From the NCBI GenBank assembly GCA_007134485.1, contig SLKT01000050.1:1-32904 (forward strand): a stretch of DNA of 32,904 nucleotides, written 5' to 3'. Made by a program: the position numbers and the translations under genes. The notes beneath the pieces are model-generated. The model worked only from the letters and a program-made list of their open reading frames with translations. It made no database searches and was not told the origin of the DNA. The stretch comes from Wenzhouxiangella sp. (GTDB lineage Bacteria; Pseudomonadota; Gammaproteobacteria; Xanthomonadales; Wenzhouxiangellaceae). Shown one piece after another: positions 1 through 9,219 of the stretch (within the stretch, counting starts at the first letter, position 1; every line of letters begins with the position of its first letter).

Positions 1-60
1 AAGGTGAAAGGTGAAAGGTGAAAGGTGAAAGGTGAAAGGTGAAAGGTGAAAGGTGAAAGG
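1..60. repeat. Heptamer tandem array, unit GGTGAAA
   Basis: Eight perfect head-to-tail copies of GGTGAAA fill positions 3-58, and the array may continue beyond the left edge of the window. It is the first of four different 7-bp arrays packed into the first 222 bases. There are no unique spacers, so it is not a CRISPR. No coding role is seen. Confidence 0.95.
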
Positions 61-63
61 GTA

Positions 64-105
64 GACGGGAGACGGGAGACGGGAGACGGAAGACGGAAGA
101 CGGTG
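64..105. repeat. Heptamer tandem array, unit GACGGRA
   Basis: Six consecutive 7-bp units: GACGGGA three times, GACGGAA twice, then a decayed GACGGTG. The same unit family returns at 32804-32831 just after thiG, so it is a dispersed repeat family and not a single local expansion. Confidence 0.93.
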
Positions 106-139
106 ATCGGAGGTGGCGGTTGTCGAGCTATCAGATTTT

Positions 140-174
140 CCTTGCGCCTTGAACCTTGTTCCTTGAGCCTTCCC
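140..174. repeat. Heptamer tandem array, unit CCTTGNN
   Basis: Five 7-bp units in register: CCTTGCG, CCTTGAA, CCTTGTT, CCTTGAG and a degenerate CCTTCCC. The first five bases are constant and the last two vary, which looks like an older, diverged array compared with the perfect one at 3-58. Confidence 0.85.
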
Positions 175-187
175 CGTAAACCATTCT

Positions 188-1042
188 TCACCGTCCCCTG
201 ACCCCTGACCCCTGACCCCTGAATCCTATCGCCTTAACCTCATCAACCACCGGCGCCATGTCCGGACGCTGGCCGGTCCAGATTTCGAACGCCAGCGCAG
301 CCTGGCCGACCAGCATGCCCAAACCGTCGTGGCAGGGGATGGTGTGTTGATCGCACCAGGACTTGAATGGCTGGTGTGCTTCGCCGTAGTTCAGATCGCA
401 GGCGATGGCGTCGGGCGCCAGCCAGGCCGGGTCAATGTTGGGTGATTGTCCGCTGTGGCCCAGGCTGGTGGCCTGGACAAGCAGGGTGTAATCCTCTCGG
501 GGCGGGCCTTGGTCAAGACTGCCGGCATCAATTGGCCCCAGGTGTTCGAAGCGTTCGGCCAGTTCCACACCGCGCTCAAAGGTTCGATTGAGCAGGGTGA
601 CGAGTGCCGGTTGGGCACCCAGCAAGGGTCCGAGGATGCCTGAAGCCACACCGCCGGCGCCGACAATCAGGATGCGTGCGCCGCGGGTGTTGACCCCGAT
701 ACGCCCAAGATCCAGCAACAAGCCGGCGCCATCGGTATTGAAGCCGTGCCAGCCACCGTCTTCGAGCTTGAGCGTATTGACCGCCCGCGCCTGGCGGGCG
801 GCCCGGTCCAGGCTTCGACACAGGCGCAGGCCGGCATGCTTGAGCGGGAGAGTCAGGTTGGCGCCGATCCCGCCAACGGCTGCAAACTGCGCGATGCGAT
901 CGGGCAATTGATCGATGCTGCATCGGATTCTGGAATAGTCGACCGACAGGCCAAGCTGATCGGCGAACAGGTTGTGGATGACCGGCGACAGGCTGTGTTC
1001 GACCGGATCGCCGAATACGGCCAGTTTCAAGGTGCTGGACAT
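188..1042 (-). CDS. aroE: Shikimate dehydrogenase (NADP+)
   Basis: Reduces 3-dehydroshikimate to shikimate in the cytosolic shikimate pathway. The 284-residue protein shows the substrate-binding EHSLSP motif (residues 15-20), the catalytic lysine in NLTLPLK (K69), the partner aspartate in FNTDG (D104) and a nucleotide-binding GAGGVASG loop near residue 128. The ATG at 1042 is preferred over the TTG one codon upstream. It lies 10 bases after the hemB stop, so the two are probably co-transcribed. The last dozen residues, with sequence GFRGQGSGVRGR, are encoded by the heptamer array at 199-222. The usual family C-terminus seems to end just before it, so the tail is probably a repeat-derived extension. 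Family assignment is secure; the effect of the tail is unknown. Confidence 0.96.
   Translation of the reverse strand: MSSTLKLAVFGDPVEHSLSPVIHNLFADQLGLSVDYSRIRCSIDQLPDRIAQFAAVGGIGANLTLPLKHAGLRLCRSLDRAARQARAVNTLKLEDGGWHGFNTDGAGLLLDLGRIGVNTRGARILIVGAGGVASGILGPLLGAQPALVTLLNRTFERGVELAERFEHLGPIDAGSLDQGPPREDYTLLVQATSLGHSGQSPNIDPAWLAPDAIACDLNYGEAHQPFKSWCDQHTIPCHDGLGMLVGQAALAFEIWTGQRPDMAPVVDEVKAIGFRGQGSGVRGR
199..222. repeat. Heptamer tandem array, unit TGACCCC, inside the aroE 3' end
   Basis: Three copies of TGACCCC plus a trailing TGA. The reverse complement (GGGGTCA) occurs four times at 10253-10280, and the same heptamer fills the right end of the window from 32868. Here the array overlaps the last codons of aroE and is translated from the minus strand as a short Gly/Arg/Gln/Ser stretch. 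Confidence 0.93.
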
Positions 1043-1052
1043 CAAGTTCGTT

Positions 1053-2341
<1,289 letters not shown>

Positions 2342-2412
2342 GACTGCGCTCCTTGGATAAGTGATGAACGGATTGCATGGGTTTGTTCGAGCCTCTCCAG
2401 TATACGACCAAT

Positions 2413-4269
2413 TCACGGCATCCATTCTGGATCACGGCGACGTTTTCTCAGGATGAAGCGTTCAGGCGCCAGGGCATCGACCAGGCCCGGATCAGCCGGG
2501 AGCGGGAGATCGCTGGCCAGGTCGGCGATCAGGTCGGCACACAGCGGCGTATGAGTGATTGCGCGCGAGCCATGAGCCAGATTCAGCCCAACGCCCGGTT
2601 CGATTTCATGCGGGTTGCGGCGGGGGTTGGGCAACGCGCCGACCAGCGGCAGGGTGTCGCGGCTGTGGCAGCGCAAACCGGCGCGCGAGTCGACCAGTTC
2701 GATATTCCGACCACCCAGTGCCCGGTAATGGTCAGGCAGGTGTTGCTCGAGCTGGGCGAGGTTGATGCGGTCATCCTCTGGTGAAACCACGGGTCGGTCC
2801 GAGTGATGGTCGAAGGTGGCCCCGAACGAATGCAGACCGTCGACAGCCGGTGTCAGGTAGCCGGCATGGCAGATTGCCTGTGGCCAGTGTTGACTCTCGG
2901 TGGTGGCGCGACAGTAGCTGACCTGGCCGCGGCTGGTTTTCAGCGGCAGCCAGTCAAGTCCGGGAAGCGTTCTGGCTGCATGAGCGGTACAGATCACCAG
3001 GAAGTCGACTTCGGGGTGTGAGCCATCATCCAGCCGGGTTTGCACTCGCGCGCCGGGCTGAAAGCATTCAATGGCCTGATCTGTGACAACAATACCGGGG
3101 TGATCGAGCAGGAACTCACACCACGCGCGTGGAGCAATAGTGCCGCCCGGTATGAGAAAACCGCCATCATCGTTATGGTGCAACAGTGATGGTGGCCAGG
3201 CGCCCGACTCCATGGCATGGCTGAATTTGACCCGGGCGCGCTCGTCGGGCGGAAAGTGCAATACGCCGTTGAGGTTGCCCTCGCGATCACTGCGCGGAAA
3301 ACCGAGGCGATCGAACCAGCGCAATGCATGGCACAGGCCCAGTTGATAGAAGCGGTTCTGGGCGGTGAGGTGGGCGCTGGGCGTGGTGTGGATGACACCC
3401 AGACGATTGCCCGAGGCGCCATTGGCAATACCGGCCGGGTCGGTGACCCGAACCTGCCAGCCCCGCTGTGCAAATGCCCGAGCGGTGGTGGCTCCGGCCA
3501 GCCCCGTTCCGGCAATCAACACATGACCGCGACGCAACCGTCGAGGTTTGGCTTGGCCTGGCCACTGCGCGATCAGTCGATGACGCTTGCGGCCAAAGCC
3601 CTCAACTCGATGGACTTCGAAACCGACCTGGTCCAGACCGCGCCGGACCTGACCGGCGGCCGTGAAGGTCGCGGCCGTGCAACCCGGACGCGATCGTGCG
3701 GCCAGAGCGCTGAACAATGATTCACTCCACATTGCCGGATTGCGGGCCGGCGCAAATCCATCCAGAAACCAGGCATCGACATCAATGCGACTGCCCGCCC
3801 AGCATTCGGCGGCCTCGCCGAACATCAGTGTCAGTTCGATATTGTCGGCCAGACCGAGGCGATGGTAACCGGGGGTTGGCGCCGGCCAGGCTCGTCGCAG
3901 CGGCTGACTCCAGCGGGCCAGTTCCGGCCACTGATCCAGTGCGCGGGTCAGGTCACTGGATTGGAGTGGATGCAGCTCGGCAGATACAAGGTGCAGCCGG
4001 GCTTCGGCCGGCGCATGTTCTGCAAAACAACGCGCCGCCAGCAGGCAGTTCAGCCCCGTGCCAAAACCGGTTTCGCCGATCACGAAATACTCATCATCGT
4101 CCAGCGCTCTGAAACGCTCGGCGAGTCGGTTGGCTTCGATGAACACCACCCGGGTTTCGGCCAGCCCCTGGCCGGGCATGAAATAGGCATCGGAATACTT
4201 GTCCGAGACCGGGGTATCGTGATCGAATTTGATGCTCGCCGGCACGATCGGCGCCATTCGGTCGCGCAT
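2413..4269 (-). CDS. mnmC: Bifunctional tRNA U34 methyltransferase / FAD-dependent oxidoreductase
   Basis: Completes the mnm5(s2)U modification at the wobble base of tRNA: the FAD domain removes the carboxymethyl group of cmnm5U and the methyltransferase domain then methylates nm5U. At 618 residues it is slightly shorter than the E. coli protein (668). The N-terminal half carries the SAM loop GETGFGTGLN (residues 65-74) and FLDGFAPARNPAMW (168-181). The C-terminal oxidoreductase begins with the dinucleotide motif GTGLAG (254-259). The ATG at 4269 leaves the conserved FDHDTPVSDKYSDAYF segment near the N-terminus, as in the family. It is divergent from the MerC-domain gene across about 127 bases. 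Both domains look complete. Confidence 0.95.
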   Translation of the reverse strand: MRDRMAPIVPASIKFDHDTPVSDKYSDAYFMPGQGLAETRVVFIEANRLAERFRALDDDEYFVIGETGFGTGLNCLLAARCFAEHAPAEARLHLVSAELHPLQSSDLTRALDQWPELARWSQPLRRAWPAPTPGYHRLGLADNIELTLMFGEAAECWAGSRIDVDAWFLDGFAPARNPAMWSESLFSALAARSRPGCTAATFTAAGQVRRGLDQVGFEVHRVEGFGRKRHRLIAQWPGQAKPRRLRRGHVLIAGTGLAGATTARAFAQRGWQVRVTDPAGIANGASGNRLGVIHTTPSAHLTAQNRFYQLGLCHALRWFDRLGFPRSDREGNLNGVLHFPPDERARVKFSHAMESGAWPPSLLHHNDDGGFLIPGGTIAPRAWCEFLLDHPGIVVTDQAIECFQPGARVQTRLDDGSHPEVDFLVICTAHAARTLPGLDWLPLKTSRGQVSYCRATTESQHWPQAICHAGYLTPAVDGLHSFGATFDHHSDRPVVSPEDDRINLAQLEQHLPDHYRALGGRNIELVDSRAGLRCHSRDTLPLVGALPNPRRNPHEIEPGVGLNLAHGSRAITHTPLCADLIADLASDLPLPADPGLVDALAPERFILRKRRRDPEWMP

Positions 4270-4347
4270 GACTCAGTCATTCTGAAAGTAAACGCCCAGT
4301 TTGCATGAATCAGGGATCAATGGGATCGGATCGATGCATGACTGACA

Positions 4348-4370
4348 AATATGTTATATCATTGCATTTC
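4348..4370 (+). promoter_or_regulatory. Zur-box-like operator upstream of the MerC-domain gene
   Basis: A 23-bp A/T-rich imperfect palindrome begins AATATGTTATA and ends CATTGCATTTC. Written against the gammaproteobacterial Zur consensus as I remember it (GAAATGTTATA-n-TATAACATTTC), about 18 of 22 defined positions agree. It stands out in G+C-rich surroundings and lies 27 bases before the ATG of the MerC-domain gene, where a bound repressor would block the promoter. It could instead be a Fur-type site, since the two boxes are related. mnmC starts about 80 bases away on the other strand and could also be affected. Confidence 0.6.
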
Positions 4371-4396
4371 ATTGCCTGAGCAACGATTACGAATCC

Positions 4397-4819
4397 ATGG
4401 CTGCCGTATTCGACGACGAAAAATCCGGACACAAGGGCGCGCTGTTCGATCGTGCCGCCATCTGTGTTTCCGGCCTGTGCCTGGCTCAGTGCCTGCTGTT
4501 GCCGGTGCTGGTCGTTGTCACGCCGCTGGTTTCGGTGGGTGTGCTCGGTGATGAGCTGTTTCACCTGGCGTTGCTTGGTGTGATCCTGCCGCTGAGCATC
4601 GCCGCATTCGTCCAGGGTTACAGCGTTCACCGCAATGCGCGCATGCTGGCTCCGGGGCTTGCCGGTCTGGTGATTGTGGTCCTGGCAGCGGTGCTTCATG
4701 GCGGGGTGCTGAGTGACATGGCCACCGCACTCCTGACCTCACTGGGTGGTGTCCTGCTGATTGGCGCCCACTGGCTCAATCTGCGTCTGCGCCGTCGGGT
4801 TTGCCTGCAGGCCAGGTAA
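4397..4819 (+). CDS. MerC-domain integral membrane protein
   Basis: A 140-residue, very hydrophobic protein with about four membrane helices (roughly residues 20-42, 44-72, 85-103 and 108-127) and the MerC-family layout: an early Cys-containing helix (C23, C28, C32 in AICVSGLCLAQCLLLP) and a closing HWLNLRLRRR segment. MerC proteins of mer operons import Hg(II), but chromosomal stand-alone members usually have no merR, merT, merP or merA nearby, and none is seen here. With a Zur-like box just upstream, a role in zinc or other metal uptake is a more likely reading than mercury resistance; that is inference. No strong ribosome-binding site is seen before the ATG. Confidence 0.82.
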   Translation: MAAVFDDEKSGHKGALFDRAAICVSGLCLAQCLLLPVLVVVTPLVSVGVLGDELFHLALLGVILPLSIAAFVQGYSVHRNARMLAPGLAGLVIVVLAAVLHGGVLSDMATALLTSLGGVLLIGAHWLNLRLRRRVCLQAR

Positions 4820-4853
4820 TCGCGCTACTGTCAGTCAATCTTCTCGAGTTTGC

Positions 4854-4862
4854 TGATAGAAT
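4854..4862 (+). promoter_or_regulatory. Candidate extended -10 element for gcvH
   Basis: TGATAGAAT matches an extended -10 (TGn followed by TAGAAT) 31 bases before the gcvH ATG. No good -35 is visible 17 bases upstream (GTCAAT), consistent with an extended -10 promoter. TAGAAT is also found before gshB and algH. Confidence 0.4.
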
Positions 4863-4893
4863 TCCAGGCAAAATTTCTTCGTAGGGATTGAAT

Positions 4894-5280
4894 ATGAGCG
4901 AGATACCTTCGGACCTGCGCTTTTCCGAAAGTCATGAGTGGGTCAGCCAGGAAGAAGACGGGCTGGTCAAGATCGGCATCAGTGATCACGCCCAGGCGCA
5001 GCTTGGCGACCTGGTTTTCATTGAATTGCCCGAAGAGGGTGCGACCTTCAGCCAGGGCGATGCCTGTGCGGTCGTCGAATCGGTCAAGGCGGCTTCCGAT
5101 GTCTATTGCCCGGTTTCAGGCGAGATCGTGGCGATCAACGAGCTGCTCGCCGATTCTCCGGAGATTGTCAACAACGATCCCTACAACGACGGCTGGCTGT
5201 TCAGTGTTCGTCTGGACGACGCCGATGAGCTGGAAGAGCTCATGGATGCCGACGCTTACAAGGATCATATCGAGGACTGA
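4894..5280 (+). CDS. gcvH: Glycine cleavage system H protein
   Basis: Lipoyl carrier that shuttles the aminomethyl group between the P, T and L proteins of the glycine cleavage system. The 128-residue length is typical, and the lipoylation lysine is K65 in ESVKAASDV. The ATG at 4894 is chosen because it follows an AGGGA site; the TTG two codons upstream is not needed. No gcvT or gcvP lies in the window, so the system is split in this genome. Its 3' end overlaps the 3' end of nfi, on the other strand, by 16 bases, leaving no room for a terminator between them. Confidence 0.97.
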   Translation: MSEIPSDLRFSESHEWVSQEEDGLVKIGISDHAQAQLGDLVFIELPEEGATFSQGDACAVVESVKAASDVYCPVSGEIVAINELLADSPEIVNNDPYNDGWLFSVRLDDADELEELMDADAYKDHIED

Positions 5281-5924
5281 GCATCGCTCGCGCTGCGTCC
5301 GGCCAGCTTGTCCGCCAGGCGAATGGGCTCCGGTAGTCGATAGCGGGGCGTGCACGCCAGCACCCATTCCACGGCGGTCTCGAGACTGACTCGATGACCG
5401 GTCGATACATAGACCGGTCGCACGTCGGCGCGTGTGCGCACAACCATTCCGATGATTTCGCGCCCATCCTCGAGAGGTGATCGGGCGCCCTTTTGGGTGC
5501 CCGGTTCATCAGCTTGTCCGCATAGCCGGCTCTTGGCCACGCCGATGGTCGCCAGACCGGTCTCGATGCCCAGGTGGCAGGCAATGCCGAGGCGGCGAGG
5601 GTGCGCTCGTCCCTGGCCGTCGCACAACACCAGGTCGGGGCGAGTGCCGAGTTGCCCGATGGCCCGGGCCACGCCGGGCAATTCGCGAAATGACAGCAGT
5701 CCCGGGATGTAGGGTAGGGTAGTGGTCACTTCCACAACGGCCTGATCAAGTACGTCCAGCCCGGGGTAAGACATCAACACCGCGGCCGCCCGGGTCACGT
5801 TCCGGCCGCGCGGAAAGGCCGCGTCAACACCCGCCACGGTCGCGATCGAAGCGGGCAGCTCATCGGTCGGAATGACCTGCGCGGCAAGGCGTCGTTGCGA
5901 CTCGATCAGGTCTTGAATGCCCAT
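5265..5924 (-). CDS. nfi: Endonuclease V (deoxyinosine 3' endonuclease)
   Basis: Nicks DNA at the second phosphodiester bond 3' of deoxyinosine, starting repair of deaminated adenine. The 219 residues match the family length (E. coli 223). The acidic active-site residues are D34 (AGVDAAF), E81 (SFRELP) and D102 ([12 protein letters not shown]); the strand-wedge motif [11 protein letters not shown] (71-81) and the conserved lysine K131 are present. The start overlaps the end of glnE by 19 bases, so it is probably the last gene of that operon. Its end overlaps gcvH tail to tail. Confidence 0.96.
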   Translation of the reverse strand: MGIQDLIESQRRLAAQVIPTDELPASIATVAGVDAAFPRGRNVTRAAAVLMSYPGLDVLDQAVVEVTTTLPYIPGLLSFRELPGVARAIGQLGTRPDLVLCDGQGRAHPRRLGIACHLGIETGLATIGVAKSRLCGQADEPGTQKGARSPLEDGREIIGMVVRTRADVRPVYVSTGHRVSLETAVEWVLACTPRYRLPEPIRLADKLAGRSASDAQSSI

Positions 5925-8437
5925 GCCCAGGCCTGATCAATTCGCTCGCTGACTTCTTCGGCCACCGGCCGGTCCGGTTCTCGTTCCAGCCAGTCATGGT
6001 GACGACGCTCCAGCAAATGCCGCCAGGCATGGATCAGGTCATCGGCCATTGCCTTGTCGAGCCAGCCACTTTGCCCCAGAATCTCCAACTGATCATCCGG
6101 TTTGCGACATTCGACCAGATCGGCCTGCTCGGCGGAACGGGCCAGCACACCCAGCTCAGCGATGAACTGCAGGTCAACCAGGCGTTGCCTGACCGCGCCC
6201 TCATCGCGTTCGCGGCGCTGGCGCTGGCGCATTTCCAGCAGGTCCTTGCGCAATCGGGCTTCATCCCGGACCTGGCGCAGCACTTCTTTGCGCGCCTGCT
6301 CGAACCCCTCGGCCAACTCGGGGTTACCGGCGATCCAGCGCGCCCGGATCAAGGCCTGATGCTCCCAGGTCCAGGCCTGTTCGGCCTGGTACTCGGCAAA
6401 CCGGTCCAGCCGGCTGACCAGTAGCCCGGCACGCCCGTTGGGCCGCAAGCGGGTATCGATCTCGAACAGGCGGCCACCGGGAATCGGCATCTGCATGAAG
6501 CTGATCAGGCGCTGGGCGCTGCGCACCGGCGCGCTGCCCGGGCCGTGCAGGAACACCAGGTCCAGATCCGAGGTGTAGTGGAGCAGTCCGGCGCCCAGGT
6601 TGCCGTAGGCAATCACGGCCAGGTCGGGTTCGCCCTCGCTGATCAGCTCCAGCACCTTTTCGATGATGGTCTCGGCGACTTCGGTCAGGCGGGCGGCAGC
6701 AGCATCCGCCTCGAGACGTCCATCCAGCTCGGCCAGACCGGTACGCAGGAAAGCCGCCTGGCGCCAGCGCCCCAGTGCGTGCAGGCTGGCCTCGGGATCA
6801 TCCGGCTCCGTGACCGGCAGGGCGGGCAGATCAAAGCCATGCACGGGATCAAGCAGATCATCGAGCAACTGGGGTGCGGCCACGATCCATTCGGCCAGCC
6901 GGGTACTGAGACGGAATACCCGCACCAGGCGTTCCAGGGTGGCCGGGCGTTCGTAAAGCAGCGCCATATAGGCTGAACGGCGGCTGATCTGGTCGACCAG
7001 GCCAAGCAGGGCTTCCAGGCCGGTTTCGGGATGATCATGGCGGCTGACCTGTTCAATCAGCAGGGGCATGAGGCGTTCCAGTCGTCTTCGGCCCTCGGCG
7101 CTGAGGGCGCGGTTGGATAGGCGCCCATGCAGTCTGTCAAGCAGTTCGGCAACGCCTTCGGGTTGTTCGAAACCGGCTTGTTGCAGGCGCTCGGTCAATC
7201 CCGGCTCCGGCGGCCACAGGGCCAGCCGGGTGTCGGTGTCGGGTTCGCGGAAGTGCTGCTTGAACCGCTGGCGGACCCGTTCGCGGTGTTGATCAAGTTC
7301 CAACATCAATTCCTGCCAGTTTTCGTTGCCCATCAGCCAGGCCAGGCGCTCCTGTCCCCGCTCGTCATCCGGAAGGTGATGACCTTGTCGACCGGTCATC
7401 GCCTGCAAACGGTTTTCCAGAATGCGCAAGTATTGATAGGCCTGCTTCAGACTTTCACCGGGTTCGGCTTCGATCAGCCCCAGTTCCACGGCCGCTGAAA
7501 GGGCGGGCAGAAAACCCGGTTGGCGCAACTCGGGCTCCTTGCCGCCGCGCAGGATCTGCAGGCTTTGCACCAGGAACTCGAGTTCGCGAATGCCGCCGGC
7601 GCCGCGCTTGATGTCTTCGCCGCGCGCATGCGCCCGGCTGGCGGCATCGATTCTGGCATGCAGATCGCGCAGGGATTCGAAGATGCCGTAATCCAGGTAG
7701 CGTCGGTAGATGAACGGCTGCAAGGCCTTGAGCAAGGCCCGACCGCTTTCTAGATCTCCGGCCACGGGTGCGGCCTTGAGCCAGGCGTATCGTTCCCAGG
7801 TGCGTCCTTCATTGAGAAAGTACTGCTCCATGGCCGACACCGACCACACCAGTGCCCCGGCATCGCCGAATGGACGCAGGCGTGTATCCATGATCCAGAC
7901 CCGTCCATGGGCGGTGACCGGATCGATCAGGCCGATCAGCTCCCTGGCCAGCAGTTTCAGCCAGGCGCCGGCATCCACGCGACGCGGCCCGGTGCTGTGA
8001 CCCTTGCCGCGGTAGCTGAACACCACATCAATGTCGGAGTTGAAGTTGAGCTCTTCGCCACCCAGCTTGCCCAGCCCCAGGATGGCCAGTCCGATGGGCT
8101 GACCATGCTCATCGACCAGTTCGCCGTGGCGTTCGCGGACTTTGACGGCAGCGGCTTTCAGGCCCAGATCCAGACAGGTGGCCGCAAGTTTCGACAAGGC
8201 CCTGCCGGTCTCGGCGATGCTTGCCTGACCGGTCAGGTCGCGCCACAGGATGTGCACCGAGGACAGCTGGCGGAATCGTCTCAGGCTCAGACCCGGGTCT
8301 TCGAGCAGGCGGTCTTCATCCGGTTCGGGCACGGGTTGGTCCGGTGAGTCATGATCGGGGAATCGCCGCCAGGTTTCAGCGACAAAATCGCTGCGTGCCG
8401 ACAGATCCCCCGTTTCGATGTCGATGGCTCGTTTCAT
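5906..8437 (-). CDS. glnE: Bifunctional glutamine synthetase adenylyltransferase / deadenylylase
   Basis: Adds AMP to, or removes it from, the regulatory tyrosine of glutamine synthetase, switching its activity with nitrogen status signalled by PII. Two nucleotidyltransferase domains are visible: the N-terminal one with GLGKLGGEELNFNSDIDVVF (D135, D137) and the C-terminal one with SDLDLVF (D624, D626), separated by a helical linker. At 843 residues it is about 100 shorter than the E. coli enzyme, partly because the N-terminus before the first domain is shorter; catalytic motifs are complete. The ATG overlaps the stop of the upstream amidotransferase as ATGA, so translation is probably coupled. 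Confidence 0.96.
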   Translation of the reverse strand: MKRAIDIETGDLSARSDFVAETWRRFPDHDSPDQPVPEPDEDRLLEDPGLSLRRFRQLSSVHILWRDLTGQASIAETGRALSKLAATCLDLGLKAAAVKVRERHGELVDEHGQPIGLAILGLGKLGGEELNFNSDIDVVFSYRGKGHSTGPRRVDAGAWLKLLARELIGLIDPVTAHGRVWIMDTRLRPFGDAGALVWSVSAMEQYFLNEGRTWERYAWLKAAPVAGDLESGRALLKALQPFIYRRYLDYGIFESLRDLHARIDAASRAHARGEDIKRGAGGIRELEFLVQSLQILRGGKEPELRQPGFLPALSAAVELGLIEAEPGESLKQAYQYLRILENRLQAMTGRQGHHLPDDERGQERLAWLMGNENWQELMLELDQHRERVRQRFKQHFREPDTDTRLALWPPEPGLTERLQQAGFEQPEGVAELLDRLHGRLSNRALSAEGRRRLERLMPLLIEQVSRHDHPETGLEALLGLVDQISRRSAYMALLYERPATLERLVRVFRLSTRLAEWIVAAPQLLDDLLDPVHGFDLPALPVTEPDDPEASLHALGRWRQAAFLRTGLAELDGRLEADAAAARLTEVAETIIEKVLELISEGEPDLAVIAYGNLGAGLLHYTSDLDLVFLHGPGSAPVRSAQRLISFMQMPIPGGRLFEIDTRLRPNGRAGLLVSRLDRFAEYQAEQAWTWEHQALIRARWIAGNPELAEGFEQARKEVLRQVRDEARLRKDLLEMRQRQRRERDEGAVRQRLVDLQFIAELGVLARSAEQADLVECRKPDDQLEILGQSGWLDKAMADDLIHAWRHLLERRHHDWLEREPDRPVAEEVSERIDQAWAWAFKT

Positions 8438-9219
8438 TGCCTGTTGGACTCGGCAGCACGAATGACGGCGCGAAACAAGGCGCGTTGTTCAGGTCTTTGC
8501 GGCAGGTATTCCGGATGCCATTGCACGCCCAGCAGGAAAGGCAACCGGCCATGTTCGATGGCCTGGATCACGCCGTTGGGCTCGCGTGCGCACACATTCA
8601 TGTGCTCACCGAGGCGGTCGATGGCCTGGTCATGCAAGGCGTTGACCTGGGCGCTGGCCCGTCCCAGGGCCCGGGCCAGCAGCGAATCGGACTCGACTTC
8701 GACCTGCTTGCGCGGCAGCACCGAGCGAATGGCCGGATGCTCCTCGTAGAAACTCTCGATGTTCTGGTGCAGGCTGCCCCCGGCGACCACGTTGATCAAT
8801 TGCATGCCGCGGCAAATGCCGAACACAGGCAGATCCCGTTCCAGGGCTTCGCTGATCAGCCGCTTTTCGAGTTCGTCGCGGGCATGATTGAGCCCGGTGG
8901 TCTTGGTGGTCAGCACCCGGCGCAAGGCCGCCAGCAGCGGAAACATGATGATTCCCGCCAATCGTCGCCAGCCGCTCATGCCGCGATCCTTGAGTTGCTC
9001 GATCTTCGGCATGGACTCCTGGCCATAAAGGTTCGGGCTGACATCCGCACCACCGCCGATGATCAGTCCGTCCAGTTCATCGATCGAGCGCGGCTTGCCC
9101 GGCCGGATCCGTATCGGTTTGCCGCCTGCCCGTCGTACTGCGTGGCGAGTGAACAGCCAGGCGGCCAGACCGCCCTTGTCCGGACCGGTGACACCGATTC
9201 TGGGTCTCTTCGGCCTCAT
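8434..9219 (-). CDS. Class I glutamine amidotransferase / gamma-glutamyl hydrolase-like protein
   Basis: A 261-residue member of the triad amidotransferase fold, closest by eye to PuuD-type gamma-glutamyl hydrolases. Visible are IIGGGADVSPNLYG (53-66), the nucleophile elbow FGICRGMQ (C136) and the HPE triad segment in GVQWHPEYLP (H235, E237). Between the first motif and the nucleophile there is a basic and hydrophobic stretch, WRRLAGIIMFPLLAALRRVL (84-103), longer and greasier than expected, which might dock on a membrane or partner. The ATG at 9219 overlaps the amidoligase stop as ATGA; a longer upstream reading frame begins with low-quality Arg-rich sequence and was not used. The pairing suggests it hydrolyses or processes the amidoligase product; the substrate is unknown. 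Confidence 0.88.
   Translation of the reverse strand: MRPKRPRIGVTGPDKGGLAAWLFTRHAVRRAGGKPIRIRPGKPRSIDELDGLIIGGGADVSPNLYGQESMPKIEQLKDRGMSGWRRLAGIIMFPLLAALRRVLTTKTTGLNHARDELEKRLISEALERDLPVFGICRGMQLINVVAGGSLHQNIESFYEEHPAIRSVLPRKQVEVESDSLLARALGRASAQVNALHDQAIDRLGEHMNVCAREPNGVIQAIEHGRLPFLLGVQWHPEYLPQRPEQRALFRAVIRAAESNRQ

Noticed and set aside
1-222. CRISPR array
   Set aside because: Units are 7 bp and contiguous, with no spacers, and no cas genes are present.
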